A DNA stretch of 64,000 nt from Montifringilla adamsi (Eukaryota; Chordata; Aves; Passeriformes; Passeridae), in contig JAGGNK010008337.1 in assembly GCA_017590115.1 (NCBI GenBank), forward strand, positions 7,183,609 through 7,247,608. The letters are read 5' to 3'. Positions 40,915 to 52,683 of the stretch are shown piece by piece. Numbering within the stretch: the stretch's first letter is position 1; the number at the start of each line of letters is the position of its first letter. The position numbers and the translations under genes are program-made. The notes under the pieces are model-generated. The model saw only the letters and a list, made by a program, of their open reading frames with translations, searched no databases and had not been told where the DNA came from.

Positions 40915-42360
40915 TCACTGGCATGAAACATCCAAAATGCTAGGTGCAGAAAAAAAGACATGCTTTTCCTTTAAGAGACCTATATGAGTAGTTGTAAGAA
41001 CAAGACTCCTATATACAGTCTGCTCAGCACAGTCCACATTCACTGATGTAGACAGCAGTACGTGAATGTCACCTAATGAAGGCTTAATACTTCCCATATT
41101 TTCATAGAATAAGTAAACCAGGTCAGCTAACTCAGTTTGAAGTTCTGTCTTAACACTAAACTGTTTCCTAGTTCTTATTTTTTCCAATGGCATGTGAATT
41201 CTTCAGGGATCTTCTCACAAAGGCATCAGAGATCTCCATGCTTTTGCACATTGTGACAGCCTCTTGCACAGGGGATTCAGGCTGAATGACATTTTCAGTA
41301 TGAGCTTTAGCACCATCACTAGTGTGGGATATGTCTTGATTCATGCCTGACTTGAGGAACACATTTACTCGCAAGTTTCTTATAAATGGCAGATTTTTTA
41401 TTAATGATATTGCTTGGGCACATCTCTCACTTGCATCACACCAACTTCCTAACTCCTTAATTTGTTTAGAAACCACTGCACTGCTGACCAGTGACTATTG
41501 GTATCTTCGCAAAAGCAGGAAAGCCAACTGAAATAATATCCCAAACTGGAAGCATGTTCTGGCCTTGCACCAAAACAAGAAGCTATTGACTTAAAAGAAA
41601 CCAAATCAGAGGCATTGTGTGCTGGAAGCTGAGAATTACTAGATTGGTCTTCAACTATCGGTTGCACTGTCTTTAATGGGCTATTATCTTTGTAAGTTTT
41701 TGTTTCAGAATGCACATTAGACTGAGAAAAGAGAAGGCACAATATGCTGAAGCCAGTTTGCTCATTTAGCACCCATTAGGGATCCCACAGAAGACATCTG
41801 TTTCAAGTGGGAACAATCAGATTCAGTTCTTGAGCTGTCACAATCTGGAGAAGTAATTATTTTATCACCAAAATGATGGAAATTTTCAACCTTGTGGAGT
41901 GAATAAGCCACATTATTAAAGTCAGAACTATATAAAGAAGTAAATAAAACATTCTGATACAGAACATTCTTACTCTTTAAAGTATTAGTACCTTTAGAGT
42001 GAATTAAACTACTTCTAGTGTCACAATGACATGCAAAGCTGTCCTGCTCTGAGTTACGCCTTCATTCTGAAATGCCTTCTCTGATGTACAAGGGGAGGAA
42101 GGTCTTCCAGAACTGGAAAATAAATCCAGCATCTCTGTATATGCCTTCTGTCTCTTACTCCTGCATTTTCTCCACACAACTCTGAAGCACAATTGCCATC
42201 TTTAGACAGAAATGGAAAGCCACAGTGTGGCTGCCAATGTTGAATTTTCTGTTAAAAATTCCAAAAGAAGAAAATAAAAATCTCTTTGTAAAATCTTTTG
42301 ACCAAAACATTTCTTTAACTGAGGATTGATTTTGATTTGATTTATACAATCATTCAAATT
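40915..42360 (-). pseudogene. Decayed coding-like tract, possible relict KIF16B exon
   Basis: On the KIF16B strand, open segments follow each other with short overlaps: 42360-42004 (one TAA at 42204-42202), 42058-41765, 41775-41452, 41494-41171 and 41193-40915. Each is about 90-118 codons. Frames alternate, as expected of one reading frame broken by single-base insertions and deletions. Composition is Ser/Asn/Asp/Lys-rich with few hydrophobic runs, like a disordered protein segment; examples are DNSPLKTVQPIVEDQSSNSQ and CDASERCAQAISLIKNL. Elsewhere in these introns most open frames are near 60-75 codons. I do not recognise the protein. Options are a dead or mis-assembled extra exon of KIF16B (flanking phases are both 0), or a pseudogene of another gene. 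A further open segment (40880-40686) may extend it. Confidence 0.5.
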
Positions 42361-42368
42361 TGGTACAA

Positions 42369-42390
42369 TCTCTCTCTCTCTCTGTCTCTC
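42369..42390. repeat. (TC)n tract
   Basis: TCTCTCTCTCTCTGTCTCTC, immediately upstream (in transcript sense) of the coding-like tract. Confidence 0.9.
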
Positions 42391-43290
42391 AAAAACCCAA
42401 CAGCAGTGATTGAGATCTGATTAAGGAACAGCTGATCTTTTCAACCCACCCCTGCTTTTTCTTTGTAGGGCATCCATTTCACTTGGTTTACACATGCTTT
42501 ACTCAAAAACCCCAGGAAAGTCAACAGGCAATGCAGGAACTCATAAGCCCTCAATTTTTTTCCCCACACATGCACAAAAAAGTAATCCCATACTAGCCAA
42601 CAGAGTGCAAAAGGTCCAACACAGCTGAAAAACACCAGTGTAAAAGTCAAAAGAAGTACAAATTTGAGATGCTGCAGCCCTCCTATTGTTACCATTTAAA
42701 TCCATGAAGGTACCTAGGATTTACACACCAAGACAATAACTGTGTTACAAGCAGCATTTAGACAACTAAATATGGTGGGAGGTGTCTAAGCCTCAGTTTA
42801 AAAATACATAATACATGTATTTAGGAATACATGAATCCTTCAGGACACACACAGACTGCCTGGTTCCTCTTGCCACCTTACAGACACCCTTACAGCAGTT
42901 CACTGTGAGTCAAAAATTTTACGTGCATTCTGAATTTAGACAATCATTGAATTAAATGAATTGAATTTAAATTAAATTTAATTCAATGCTCATTAAACAC
43001 TTTTCTCCTCTAAAAATAATGAAAGGGATACTATTCCAAATTCAGAATCATGGCAAAACAATGAAGAAAGATCCAGCCTAACGCCACACCTTTCAAACAA
43101 GGAAAAGCTAGGTACAATCTGAAAGAAAATCACTTTGATTCCAGCTGGTAAGATGCACCGGCATCTCTGTTAGCCATTAATCTTGCTGTGAATTCAAAAT
43201 TCTAATTATGCAGCTAAACATTATGAAATTTAATTACAGGGCATGCCATAATTTAAGACAACCACTCCATTCTGACAAATTATGACCTAC

Positions 43291-43341
43291 CTCATACTTC
43301 AACTTGCGTTGAATACTGCTGTTATTATGCCTCTCATTATC
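43291..43341 (-). CDS. KIF16B: KIF16B small exon: DNERHNNSSIQRKLKYE
   Basis: 51 nt, 17 codons, phase 0 at both ends, encoding DNERHNNSSIQRKLKYE. The acceptor is GTGCTTAG and the donor is GTAGGT. It matches the short block just before the PX domain in mammals. Because both flanking introns are phase 0, it could be skipped without breaking the frame. It borders the intron that contains the coding-like tract at 40915-42360. Confidence 0.91.
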
Positions 43342-43878
43342 CTAAGCACAAAAAAAAGGTACAGGAGGTTATTAAAAAGTGCCTTTCTTGTATAAGTTAA
43401 TTCAAAAGTATTAGAGGAAGAGACATTATAATAGACCAAAAAAAAAATCAATATTTATTAGACAACTGGCTTAGAAGTCAATCAACCCACTCTTTGGATC
43501 AATTAGATCACCAGTTTTTGAATAGGCATGTGTTTGTAAATATGAAATTCTATCCAGAAGAACCTTAATTTTCATCAGTTAAATCTTTTCTGACATAAAA
43601 TGAAGATTTCATTTGCAAACTTCTTATTGTCATTTATACATGCTTTCCTGCCAAAAAAACCCCAGCATACAACATAAAAATGCCACTGGAAGTAAATATA
43701 TGATTAAAATTGTAAAACTTACATCATACCTCATTTACTGTTACTTATTTTTAAATTTTTTTGGTAAATTAAGAGTAAGTAAACACAGGAGAACATGGAA
43801 ATTACTGAATGACAAAACTAAATCAGTGGTTAGACATGATCCATTGAAGGTCAGGATCTCCCACCCATTTCTGCTCAC
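43342..43878 (-). other. KIF16B: KIF16B intron, 537 bp
   Basis: Short AT-rich intron with no repeat or other feature recognised. Confidence 0.9.
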
Positions 43879-43984
43879 CTTGAAACTTTCTGCAGACCAG
43901 GATGCACTAACATGATTATCCTCAGCTTTGTGATGAATATTCTGCAGCCTTCTCTGCACTTCTTGTTCAATAAAGGCATTTATC
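43879..43984 (-). CDS. KIF16B: KIF16B exon: linker helix before PX
   Basis: 106 nt: 1 leading nt plus 35 codons, ending at phase 0. It encodes INAFIEQEVQRRLQNIHHKA then a polar stretch ending SWSAESFK. The acceptor is ATCTCAAAG and the donor is GTGAGCAG. The INA(F/Y)IE(Q/E)EVQRRLQ helix is a recognisable KIF16B block; the second half differs from the mammalian sequence I recall. Confidence 0.92.
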
Positions 43985-44815
43985 CTTTGAGATACAGAAA
44001 ATTAAGTGTGTGTATGGAAATATAGTGTATTTTTACATAAAAATAAAGACAGACAAAAAGGCTCTTTGAAATGCTTTTCGCTCTAAGTACTGCACAACTC
44101 TTAATTGGTAGGCTTAATGTTAGACCTGTTTTACCCCTTCTTAACGAGGGAACACTGACTTTTGAACAAGTGTTCATCTAACCAGTAAAGGTTAAAAAAT
44201 TGTTATTAATTAAACAAATTACTAGACCATAGGTTCAGCCACTGCCATGAGTGCAGCTCTACACACAAGAGGCAGTGAGGGCACAAGTGATGAAGAAGAA
44301 AGAAGGCTGGGGTTGCATCTTTAGTAACTTAGCAGCTTGCCTTTGCTGCTGCTGTGATATCAGCAGCTTGGACTAGCAAAGGTTTGGTCTTCAAACAGAG
44401 GCAATGTTCCAAGAGCTGATACTGACAACTGCCATGTGTAAGTATAACAAGGGAGATTAAAGATTTTAGTGGTGCCAGGCAGCTGTCCTATTAAAAAAAG
44501 CTTAAGACAATTAAATTTACTTCGTTGCCTTAAGCATATATGAAGCAAAACCATATAGACAAGTAACTGTAAACTCAAAATCTATTTAAATACCTTTCAG
44601 CCTACAGTTTCCCAACCCTGTATTCTAAAACAAACTGCACAGGAGCAACAGCTGAGGCTATTGGCTACTTACAGCCAAACACCAATTTTATTTCCAGACC
44701 AGTCTTCCAGTACAATCACAGTATTTAAATCAAATTTAACCCTGGCAGAATGGTCTTTCAAAATATTTTGTAAAGCTATTGTTTGCATTCCATTTCAGGA
44801 ATACAGGTTACCTAC
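43985..44815 (-). other. KIF16B: KIF16B intron, 831 bp
   Basis: Intron with no repeat or other feature recognised. Confidence 0.9.
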
Positions 44816-44974
44816 CTATCATCAACCAGTGGGGCAGCAGGTGTCTGTGCCTTTGTTGGGCTGGCAGGGGAAGTGCTATGGGAGAGTCTCTCATCTAATA
44901 TTCCATGGTTTCCTTTCTGAGCTCCATCACCCTCATATATTTTTTGCTTCAGCTGCTGAATTTCCTGGTCCAGG
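44816..44974 (-). CDS. KIF16B: KIF16B exon: end of stalk and variable linker
   Basis: 159 nt: 1 leading nt, 52 codons, 2 trailing nt. It starts LDQEIQQLKQKIYEGDGAQK, which closely matches the mammalian stalk end. It then passes into a Ser/Thr/Pro/Ala-rich stretch (LSHSTSPASPTKAQTPAAP) that is poorly conserved and probably disordered. The acceptor is CTTTATAG. The donor is GATAG followed by GTAGGT, and a second GT lies 4 nt further on (GTAACC). Only the first keeps the phase needed by the next exon. The plus-strand open frame 44661-45077 is an antisense shadow. Confidence 0.92.
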
Positions 44975-46504
44975 CTATAAAGATATCATAACATGTAATT
45001 TGCTTTGGTTTAGAGTTGATTTGAATAGGTCTGATGATGGGAAGCCTACATTGGTATACATGTACATAAGATTGTAGATACTAATATTTATTCATAATAC
45101 TTATGAAGGTTTAAAAATCGTAATTGTTCTTTAAGCACATTTAGATAGGAAATAGCTCAAAACCATATTCCAAGAGCAATATTAAGTCAAATAAAACAAC
45201 TTCAATAACTTCAATCGCAAGAGGTATCGAAATCTGTACATTAAATATTGACTCCTAAGACCTAGCCTATCTATTAAAATCACATTAATAAATTCTCTTT
45301 TTTACATAACTCTATCCATCACCTCAGATATTATCTTCCAGTGTGAAAATAAATGAAGAAACAAAAGGGGGAAAAATTAAAAACTCAAAATACAGCATTA
45401 ATACAAAAAAAAAAAAACCCAAAGAAAACCCAAAACATTCATGTGGCAAAACTTCTCTATAAGAAAATCTTTAAATTGTGTACTACACATGTACATTTTC
45501 CAGTTGTTCCATCTGTATATATTATGCTTTTGAAAATTCACTAACAAAATAAACATAACAGTACTTACTGTATATATACAGCTAAGAAATCATCTTTTGA
45601 AACCTCCTTGCTTTCTTTAACAAATAAATTCTGTTCCACCCAGATCTATGCACAGAACACAATATGTAAAATTGGGTACTGTGTTTCTGACTAAAAATGC
45701 CTGATGGCATTTTGTATGAAATAAGAAGAACTTATTGCAATATTCATCATATTACAACAAAGCAATCTTTAGAACATCCTTTTCACTTGTAAAGTAGCTG
45801 AGATTAGATTAGCAACACAGTAATAATCTTCCCCATTTTCATTACAATTTTTGTCTCTAAAAGTAATTGTTTTTCTAGAGGTTACTTAGAAATCAAATAA
45901 TAAAAGAAAATAAGTTCTTGCTAAAACTGGAGAAACTATGCAAACCTGGGATTCTACCATTTCTGGTGCAATTGTATATATCTAAACTGAACTGCAGTTC
46001 TATATTCCATCATGGGGGTTAAGTGAGAAAATTAGAGAGATGATGAATGCTGAGGCTTAGGCTGAATTGTTAGTTCAGTTTTAGAGTGCTTTTTGCAGCA
46101 CTGCCAGAAGCCATCTATTTCTTTTGATTAGCAGCAAAACAATCTTGTGTCCTAAGGGTAAGCGGATGAAAGATGGCTTATGCATATAGGAAAGTGTTTG
46201 CATCCATGGAAAATCAATTTAACTACAAAAATCAGATTTACATTAAAGGAACAAAGCTTAGCTCTTGGTTTGTAAACACCCTACTATGAGAAGATATTAC
46301 TTATTTAGCTACAAACTTAGTCAGCCTTGTGATGCATCCACCAGTGAGTACACAGAACTGTGCCCTGCCACTTGCTTCAAAGATGGCTCTGAAGCTGCTT
46401 CATGTTTATTCTAGTGCCCCAAACCTCTGCCAGGAAAGCTAAAATGTGTGTATATAGCCCAGTTAAAGTTAACCTCAAATTATCATTTTGGGAGCAATCC
46501 CTGT

Positions 46505-47117
46505 TGTCTTGAGGTGATTCACAATGATATTAAATACCATAATTACCTGTGGCCAAAAACTGTTACTTGTGTCTTTTAAGATCCTGAAGCTGCAGACCTT
46601 GAGTGTCTGGTGGAATGGGGGCTGCAGGCATTTTAAAAAGTTCCCCACCTAAGTTTTTTCACAGCATGGTATTTGCATTGCTGACTGCTTGGTCTCTGCT
46701 TAGGCAAAGCCTTTTCTTTCCTTTTTGGTTTGTTTTTTTTCTCAGAGCAGAGAAACTGTGACTATGGCGACATCTGACTTCCAATCAGGATTTGAGGAAG
46801 AGATCCCCACCACTGGACAGCAAAGAACGGGTTGATGGACAGAACTTTGTGAGGGGTTAAAGGGTTAAAAGGGAAAAACCTCCATTGTGAGGGGACTGGC
46901 AGGGAAAATCTTTTGCTCCCAGCATTGTAACCTTGTTTCTTTATTCATTCTTCTGTTGTATATTTGATAAGGTTTAATAAACCTTCCTAAACTATGAAAA
47001 GTGAATAGCTATTTCTGACAGTATTAATTTAATATTGGTGGAAAGGGATTGTTGGAACTCTTAAAGGAGATAACTCATTCCAGAGCATTCTCCTTTAAAT
47101 TATCTCAAACCAAGATA
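46505..47117 (+). mobile_element. Solo LTR, family A, copy 2 (613 bp)
   Basis: Starts TGTCTTGAGG and ends CCAAGATA (one base from the expected GACA). It is flanked by an exact 5-bp target duplication, CCTGT, at 46500-46504 and 47118-47122. A polyadenylation signal AATAAA at 46976-46981 sets the orientation as plus. It shares the GCATGGTATTTGC, TGCTTAGGCAAAGCC and final CTCAAACCAAGA blocks with the LTR at 29227-30275. Part of what I would expect between the TCTC-rich block and the AATAAA differs from copy 1, so they are either subfamilies or one has an insertion or deletion. No internal viral sequence flanks it. Confidence 0.9.
46976..46981 (+). promoter_or_regulatory. LTR polyadenylation signal AATAAA
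   Basis: AATAAA in the expected later part of the LTR, followed by a T/G-rich stretch. It is antisense to KIF16B, so it should not end the KIF16B transcript. Confidence 0.7.
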
Positions 47118-48958
47118 CCTGTAGGTTAAAGAATTTTGAGCTTTCATATGATTCAAACAAATAAAAATATTGTATCTAGTTATGATGGACTTACATAGCA
47201 CTTAAAATGATTATTTCATTTAAACATTTTTAGATAGTTAACAACAATCTGAACCAGAGCACAACATTACATAAAGGGATCTAGATAAACAATAAGAAAT
47301 ATATATAATTCTTATGCTTACTATGGCATCATATACTGTGAAATGTAAACTCAAACACAAGAGCAGTAAGTAGCCTGAAATGCTTAACATACTCTCATGT
47401 ATCTTTAGATCTTTTTCTTGCCTCAACATTCACAAAAACATACTGAATTGAATTATTCAGGCCCATGGGCTATTCACTGAAAGACTTCAAAGTTTTGATT
47501 AGCCTCTGCAAGAGGATTTTGAAGTAAACAAGAAAAAAAACCAAGGGAAAAAAAAAGAGGAAAAAAAAATAGATCTTTTTACTTCCTTGGTATCTTCTCC
47601 AAACCTCAGTTTTCTGGCTGACAACATATTTTTTCACTTATCACACAACCCTATTTTTGTGGAACCTCCAGTTGTCTACAGCTCATTTTAGTCAAGTGAG
47701 ATGCTTAGTGCAGAAAATGAGATTTTATGTTCACGACAATTATGGAAAATAATGGCAATTTACACAAAATGATCAATCAGTATTGAAAATGCTTAACTAA
47801 AAGCCAAACAATGTAGCTATAAATGTTGAAAAAGTGACCTTTACACAGTCTATATAAAGCAACTCTTCTGATAATGGTTTAAAAGGAATGGAATACAGAA
47901 GAGCTCTTCAATCTGGCTACAGGCAAGTTTCTTCTTTTAGGTGGTTTTTCCACATCTGTTTGAAGGGCTTATGAAAAAATATTCAGATAAATTAGTGAAA
48001 TATTTAAAAAACAGATGACAAATGCTACCTCAGGAAAAAGCACTTCATTTTTTCACTGACAGACTCAGGTTTTAAAGCTCCAGTAAAGGCAAATCAGGTA
48101 GAACATTTAAAAATGGCAATTCTGCATGTTTTCCGTACTGCAGGGATTGAACACATTATTTGTTCAGGTCAAAAAAAAACCCAAAAAGATTTCTTCCTTT
48201 TCTTCCAGAGAGAAAGATCCTTCCCCACCTGACTGACTTTTCTCTGAGCCTCCCATACTTAGGCTAAATGTTATACTGCAAGATATCTTGAGTATAACTG
48301 ATGACATTGCTTCTGTGCTTAAAAGGGACTGTCATCACACTGGGCAGTATCAAAACCTCTGTATATTTTCCAGTAAGCTTAAAAAGCAACATCAAATTTT
48401 ACATGGATATAGCTTATTTTTATTTAGCCTTGAAACCAGGGCTATTAAAAATTAAACAATTACCCCCATTTATTTTTAATACCAGAAGGGTTCAGTATAT
48501 CACCAGCTGAGAGGGGCAGTTGTTACAGTTGTTACTGTAACAGTCTCCAAATTTTGAACAAACATCTAACTTGTTACTAATACAGAATACAGAAAATAAA
48601 ATGTCATACAGAAATAATTTCAGAGAAAAAAGTTGTGAGATGGTGCATTTGCTGTAAGGGCAGAACACAAGGATGTCTGAGCTTTCTACACAGGTAAAAC
48701 AATTTAAGTACTATGATGGCTAATGCAAATAATATCCTGCTGAGGATGGGATAAGTATCCAAACATACCAGAACTTAATAAGTGAGCAACAATCCTTTAA
48801 AAAGCGGTAGAGTTTCAATTCTGGGTAAACTACTTGAAACTCATGAAGAAATTCAAGTACTGGGACACTGAACAAGCTGTGCTCTCAACCTCCAAGGTAT
48901 GAGATTACTCCCCTTTTGTGGACAGGTCCTGACAAATGGAAGGTACTGCAGCACTCAC

Positions 48959-50314
48959 CGTTCTCGGTCTTGCTCAAGAGCTTTCTGTTCAGCTTCCAGA
49001 CTTGCCTGCAGCCCTGCCTGTTCACCACAGCTGTTGTTCAGGGTGGCCAGCTTCTGTTTCTGCTCTTCAATTTCAAAGTCTATGGTGGAACGACGCTGCA
49101 AAGCAGAATGCCTCCTTTCTAACTTAGCAACAGCTTGCTCCAGTGCCTCTCTCTGCTGCTTTTCCCTTGATTCAAGGATTTCTTTTTCCTTTTTCCGAAC
49201 CTTTCCTTCCTGCCGGGCTACATTGGCTGCGAATTCAAAGGTTTCTTGTAGCTGCTGCAGCTGATTTGTGCTAGCCCTGTACTGGGCAAGCTGCTCTTCT
49301 TTTTCTTCTATTTCTTTCTCTGTTTGATAGAGAGTATTATCTAACCCTAACAAGCCCCTGTCAAGGACTTCAGAAGCTCTTTGTTTTTCCTCCAGCAGAG
49401 CTGGCAAATGATTACTCTTCAGGTACTCAAGCTGGCGTATTTTAGATTGGAGCCTGTATTCCACTGGCTTTATCTTGTCAACTTCTTCAGCCTTGAGTAT
49501 GGCTTCCATAAAGTTTTCATCATCTCTCTTGAGATTTAGATGTTCTTCATGTGCAAATTTTAAGTGCTCCAGAGCGCTTTTTTCATCTGCTATTTCCTTT
49601 TCTAGGTGATCCATTTGTTGAATTAAATCTTTTTCCAAAATAGCCAGCTGTTCCAGCTGTTTCCTTTTAAACTCTATGAAATCATACTGTGCTTTTTCTA
49701 ATTCTTCATGGTTTTCATCACCTTCAGATCGAGCTTCCTTGACTTTCAGAAGAGATTCTCTGATCTCTTCAAGATTTCTTCTCTCTTCTTCTAGTCTTTG
49801 CACATCCCCTCTCTTCAGGAGCTCTATCATGACCTGCTTCTCTCGAAGCTGCTCCTCTAGGTGAGCCACCAGCATCACCTGTTCTCTTTCCTGTTCTTCA
49901 AGTCTCTTTTTTTCTGATTCCAGCTTAAGATACTGCTCATCTTTTTCCTTTTTCAGTTTTTCTAGTTCACGAAAAATCTGCATTTTTTCTACTTTTTCAT
50001 TATGATTAAGTTCTTGTAGTCGCTGCAATTCCTCTTTGACCCGGGCAAAAATTTCCTCCTGCTGCTTTTTCTTTTGAAGTTCTATCTCCTGTTGTTCCCG
50101 CAATCTCTCCTCTTCAAATTTTTCTTTTTCAGCCAGTAAATCCTTTAACCTGCTTTCAATGTGCACACTTCTTCGTTTCAGACTCTCCTCCTGTTTTCGG
50201 ATTTGCAGCTGAACTATTTCTGTCTCTTTGCGCTGTGACTCTACTTCTTGCTGCATTCTTACAAGTTCTGCTTTGTCAGATTTTTGTTTTTCTTCCATCT
50301 CTTCTATCTGTTTC
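48959..50314 (-). CDS. KIF16B: KIF16B large exon: coiled-coil stalk
   Basis: 1,356 nt with no stop codon in the minus-strand reading frame, encoding about 452 residues. It begins (R)KQIEEMEEKQKSDKAEL and ends EAEQKALEQDRE plus 2 nt. Composition is dominated by Glu, Lys, Gln, Leu and Arg with heptad spacing, as expected of the long stalk used for dimerisation and autoinhibition of this motor. Recognisable family strings are KDLLAEKEKFEEERLREQQ, VAHLEEQLREKQ, KIKPVEYRLQ and RRHSALQRRST. The acceptor is CTGTAG and the donor is GTGAGTGC. A single exon this large is the strongest coding signal in the window. Open frames on the opposite strand here (for example 48899-49264) are shadows of it. Confidence 0.97.
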
Positions 50315-51646
50315 CTACAGTAAAGCATTTACATGAAGTTAAAAAGGTTTGGACTAAGATTTTTGACTGTATATAACCATTTATTTTTTTAATAGCTTTG
50401 TTTTGCTACAGCTTAAGATCCTACATTGCTTGGAAATGACTCAATGCATGAGACAAATCAAAAAGAGATTCATACAGTCTGTGTCAGTATAAAAAGCTGT
50501 GGATGTATAAAATTATATGAAGACGTTATATAGCATTTATTAAAAAGTCAGACTGCATTAGTTATGTCAAATCAAATAAAAATATTAACAGAACATATCC
50601 ATGCACACAGTGCAGAGTAAATATCTATTTTTTTACATACATATATTCTCATGCACAAAAACCTTCATAGAAGGACTTGATTAGCAATTTGCCAAATTTA
50701 AGCCAACAGATGAATTAAAGCAATGTTTTCACTTTAAGCAACTCAAACTGAATTACTGATAAATAGGATTATAAAATGTGGCAAATTATTATGTCCTGTG
50801 TAATCTCTCTTACTTGAGGGTTACCGTTATTTCCATAATACAAGCAGAGACAACCTGCAAGTCAACTGGTTATTTTGCCAGAAGTCAGAAGAATTAAAGT
50901 ACAAGCAAATCAATTTCTGCACAATCTGAATTCAAATTCCACCAACACAATAAAAACCAGTAAGTATCAGTGATCCTGTGTTGCACTATCTGTTGAATAG
51001 TATCTTTCAGTGCTTCGGAGCTTCAGGATTTTTCTGAATTTACTTCACATAGTCCAACTGCATAAAGAGCTCTATCAAAATGGAGCCCACCATCTAAAGC
51101 TGAGAAGGCAGGAAGGTTTTCAGCTTTTGGATGTAATCAGTGCTGAGATCTGTAACAAGGCACAGCTCTCACTTCCACAGTCTTAGCAGGTATGATGAGC
51201 CAAAACAATCAACTTAGTTTGCCAGCCAATAACAATGCTTCCTTTTGAATTTCAAACCAACTTCCACATAATGTTCTGAAAAGCATGATTAGTATGCCCA
51301 CTCCACACCACAGTTAGATATGAGAAAAGCAGAATGTAACACGTGAGTTTCTCCTATCACACTTCAATCCAAAGACAAATAAAGCACAAAAAAGAGATAT
51401 TAATTAAGAAGGTAATTTGCCATCTTTTAAAGAAAAGCCATGAAAATAAAGAGCAAGGGCAATATATGGTATCTGTACACTCTATCCAGTGTTTCTTTGC
51501 TAAATACCAGTTAGCTCCAACTCAGTTATTCACGACTGTCTGCTTGCTGAATAACACTGTGATTCCAAATTCATGATGCAAAATAGTTTGTAACTTGTAT
51601 ATATAGACACACATTCACAAATAAATACCACAGAGAACAATGTTAC
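50315..51646 (-). other. KIF16B: KIF16B intron, 1.3 kb
   Basis: AT-rich intron with no repeat recognised. Confidence 0.9.
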
Positions 51647-51700
51647 CTTTTACTTTCTAATTTTTCAAGCTCCTCTCGTTGCTGTCTCTCGAATTCTAGC
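51647..51700 (-). CDS. KIF16B: KIF16B exon: start of coiled-coil stalk
   Basis: 54 nt. One leading base completes the glycine codon; then LEFERQQREELEKLESK is encoded, with 2 trailing nt of an arginine codon. The acceptor is AAATTAG behind a T-rich tract and the donor is GTAACA. The heptad-like Leu/Glu/Lys pattern marks the beginning of the stalk. It lies 7.7 kb from the previous exon and 1.3 kb from the large stalk exon. Confidence 0.92.
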
Positions 51701-52660
51701 CTAATTTAAAAAAAAAATAAAGAATACAGCAAAAAGGTTGTTTTCTGAATATCAGAAAAATAAGAAGACATGATGCAATTTTCTGACTGTTTAGATGATA
51801 ATGATACAAATGAAGTTTTGTAAGACTACTTCTTACAAGAACAGAAAATAGTTCCTTCATTAAGGTTGCAAATTAGGTATCATGCTGACATGAGTATAAA
51901 TAGAAAAAAAATAATTTCTGGGGAAAAAGTATTCAAAAAATAAAGTGAAGCAAGACATATAGATGATTAGCATAGCCTCTGTGAGTTAACTACATGCAGA
52001 CATGGCAATCAATACACAGAAATGTAATTTCTCTACCTTAGACAGATTGGTCCTTTTACAGGGAAAAGACTGCCATGGGAGGCAGGGGAAACAGAGCGAT
52101 CAATTGAGAAAGGAATTGATAGAAAAAACATATTAGCAGTACAGAATACTTTAAAATCAACAGTGCTTTGTTTTATTGGAGGTTAAATTGGTTAGATTCA
52201 TAGAACATTCATCATATTACATCTCAGAAGAAGAATTCAAATAATTATTCTTGCTAAACATTTTTCAAATGCCAATGACAGCTAAAGTAATTCTCTTCAT
52301 CCTATGGTTTATTAACTTATCCACTTCTGAGAAGGGAAAGCGCTGCAGAACTACAGCAATGTGTGCTAATAGTTCTGCCATTTCCTTCCAAGAAAAAGAA
52401 AAAAATCCCAAACATTCCTAGGATGTACTCAGTGGGGGTTGAAAAACCCCAAACAGCATATTCAAGCAGAGAACACTATTCAAACCCATTCATTTAAAAC
52501 ACGCTGAGATTTTAATGCATTTAGTTTGACAAGGTTCTGAATAAGCATGGGAGAGCTGAAAATACCATTTTTTATTACAGTTGTACACAAGTAGTATTTT
52601 TCTTAATTTAATTTGAAAAATTTATCTTTTTATTTAAGGAAATTTTTAATAACAAATACT

Positions 52661-52683
52661 AAAAAAAAAAAAAAAAAAAAAAA
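52661..52683. repeat. A23 homopolymer
   Basis: Twenty-three A residues, then CC and nine more A residues. It could be the tail of an old retroposed sequence on the plus strand, but no body was recognised upstream. Confidence 0.9.

Larger units (their letters stand above)
37155..43290 (-). other. KIF16B: KIF16B intron, 6.1 kb, with coding-like tract
   Basis: A phase 0 intron between the DNERHNN exon and the first PX exon. It contains the coding-like tract at 40915-42360, a TC repeat and an AT-rich imperfect inverted repeat near 42961-42986. The rest, including 37155-40680, shows nothing I recognise. Confidence 0.85.
44975..48958 (-). other. KIF16B: KIF16B intron, 4.0 kb
   Basis: Contains the solo LTR at 46505-47117. 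An A-rich stretch lies at about 45390-45430. Nothing else was recognised. Confidence 0.88.

Noticed and set aside
42961..42986. AT-rich near-palindrome as a structured RNA or cruciform
   Set aside because: The arms need a bulge, and composition is pure A/T with a few C/G; such matches arise easily in this background.
44661..45077. 138-codon plus-strand open frame
   Set aside because: It is antisense to the KIF16B exon at 44816-44974, which has clear homology and splice sites.
48899..49864. Several Ser/Cys-rich plus-strand open frames
   Set aside because: They are shadows of the 1,356-nt coiled-coil exon on the minus strand.
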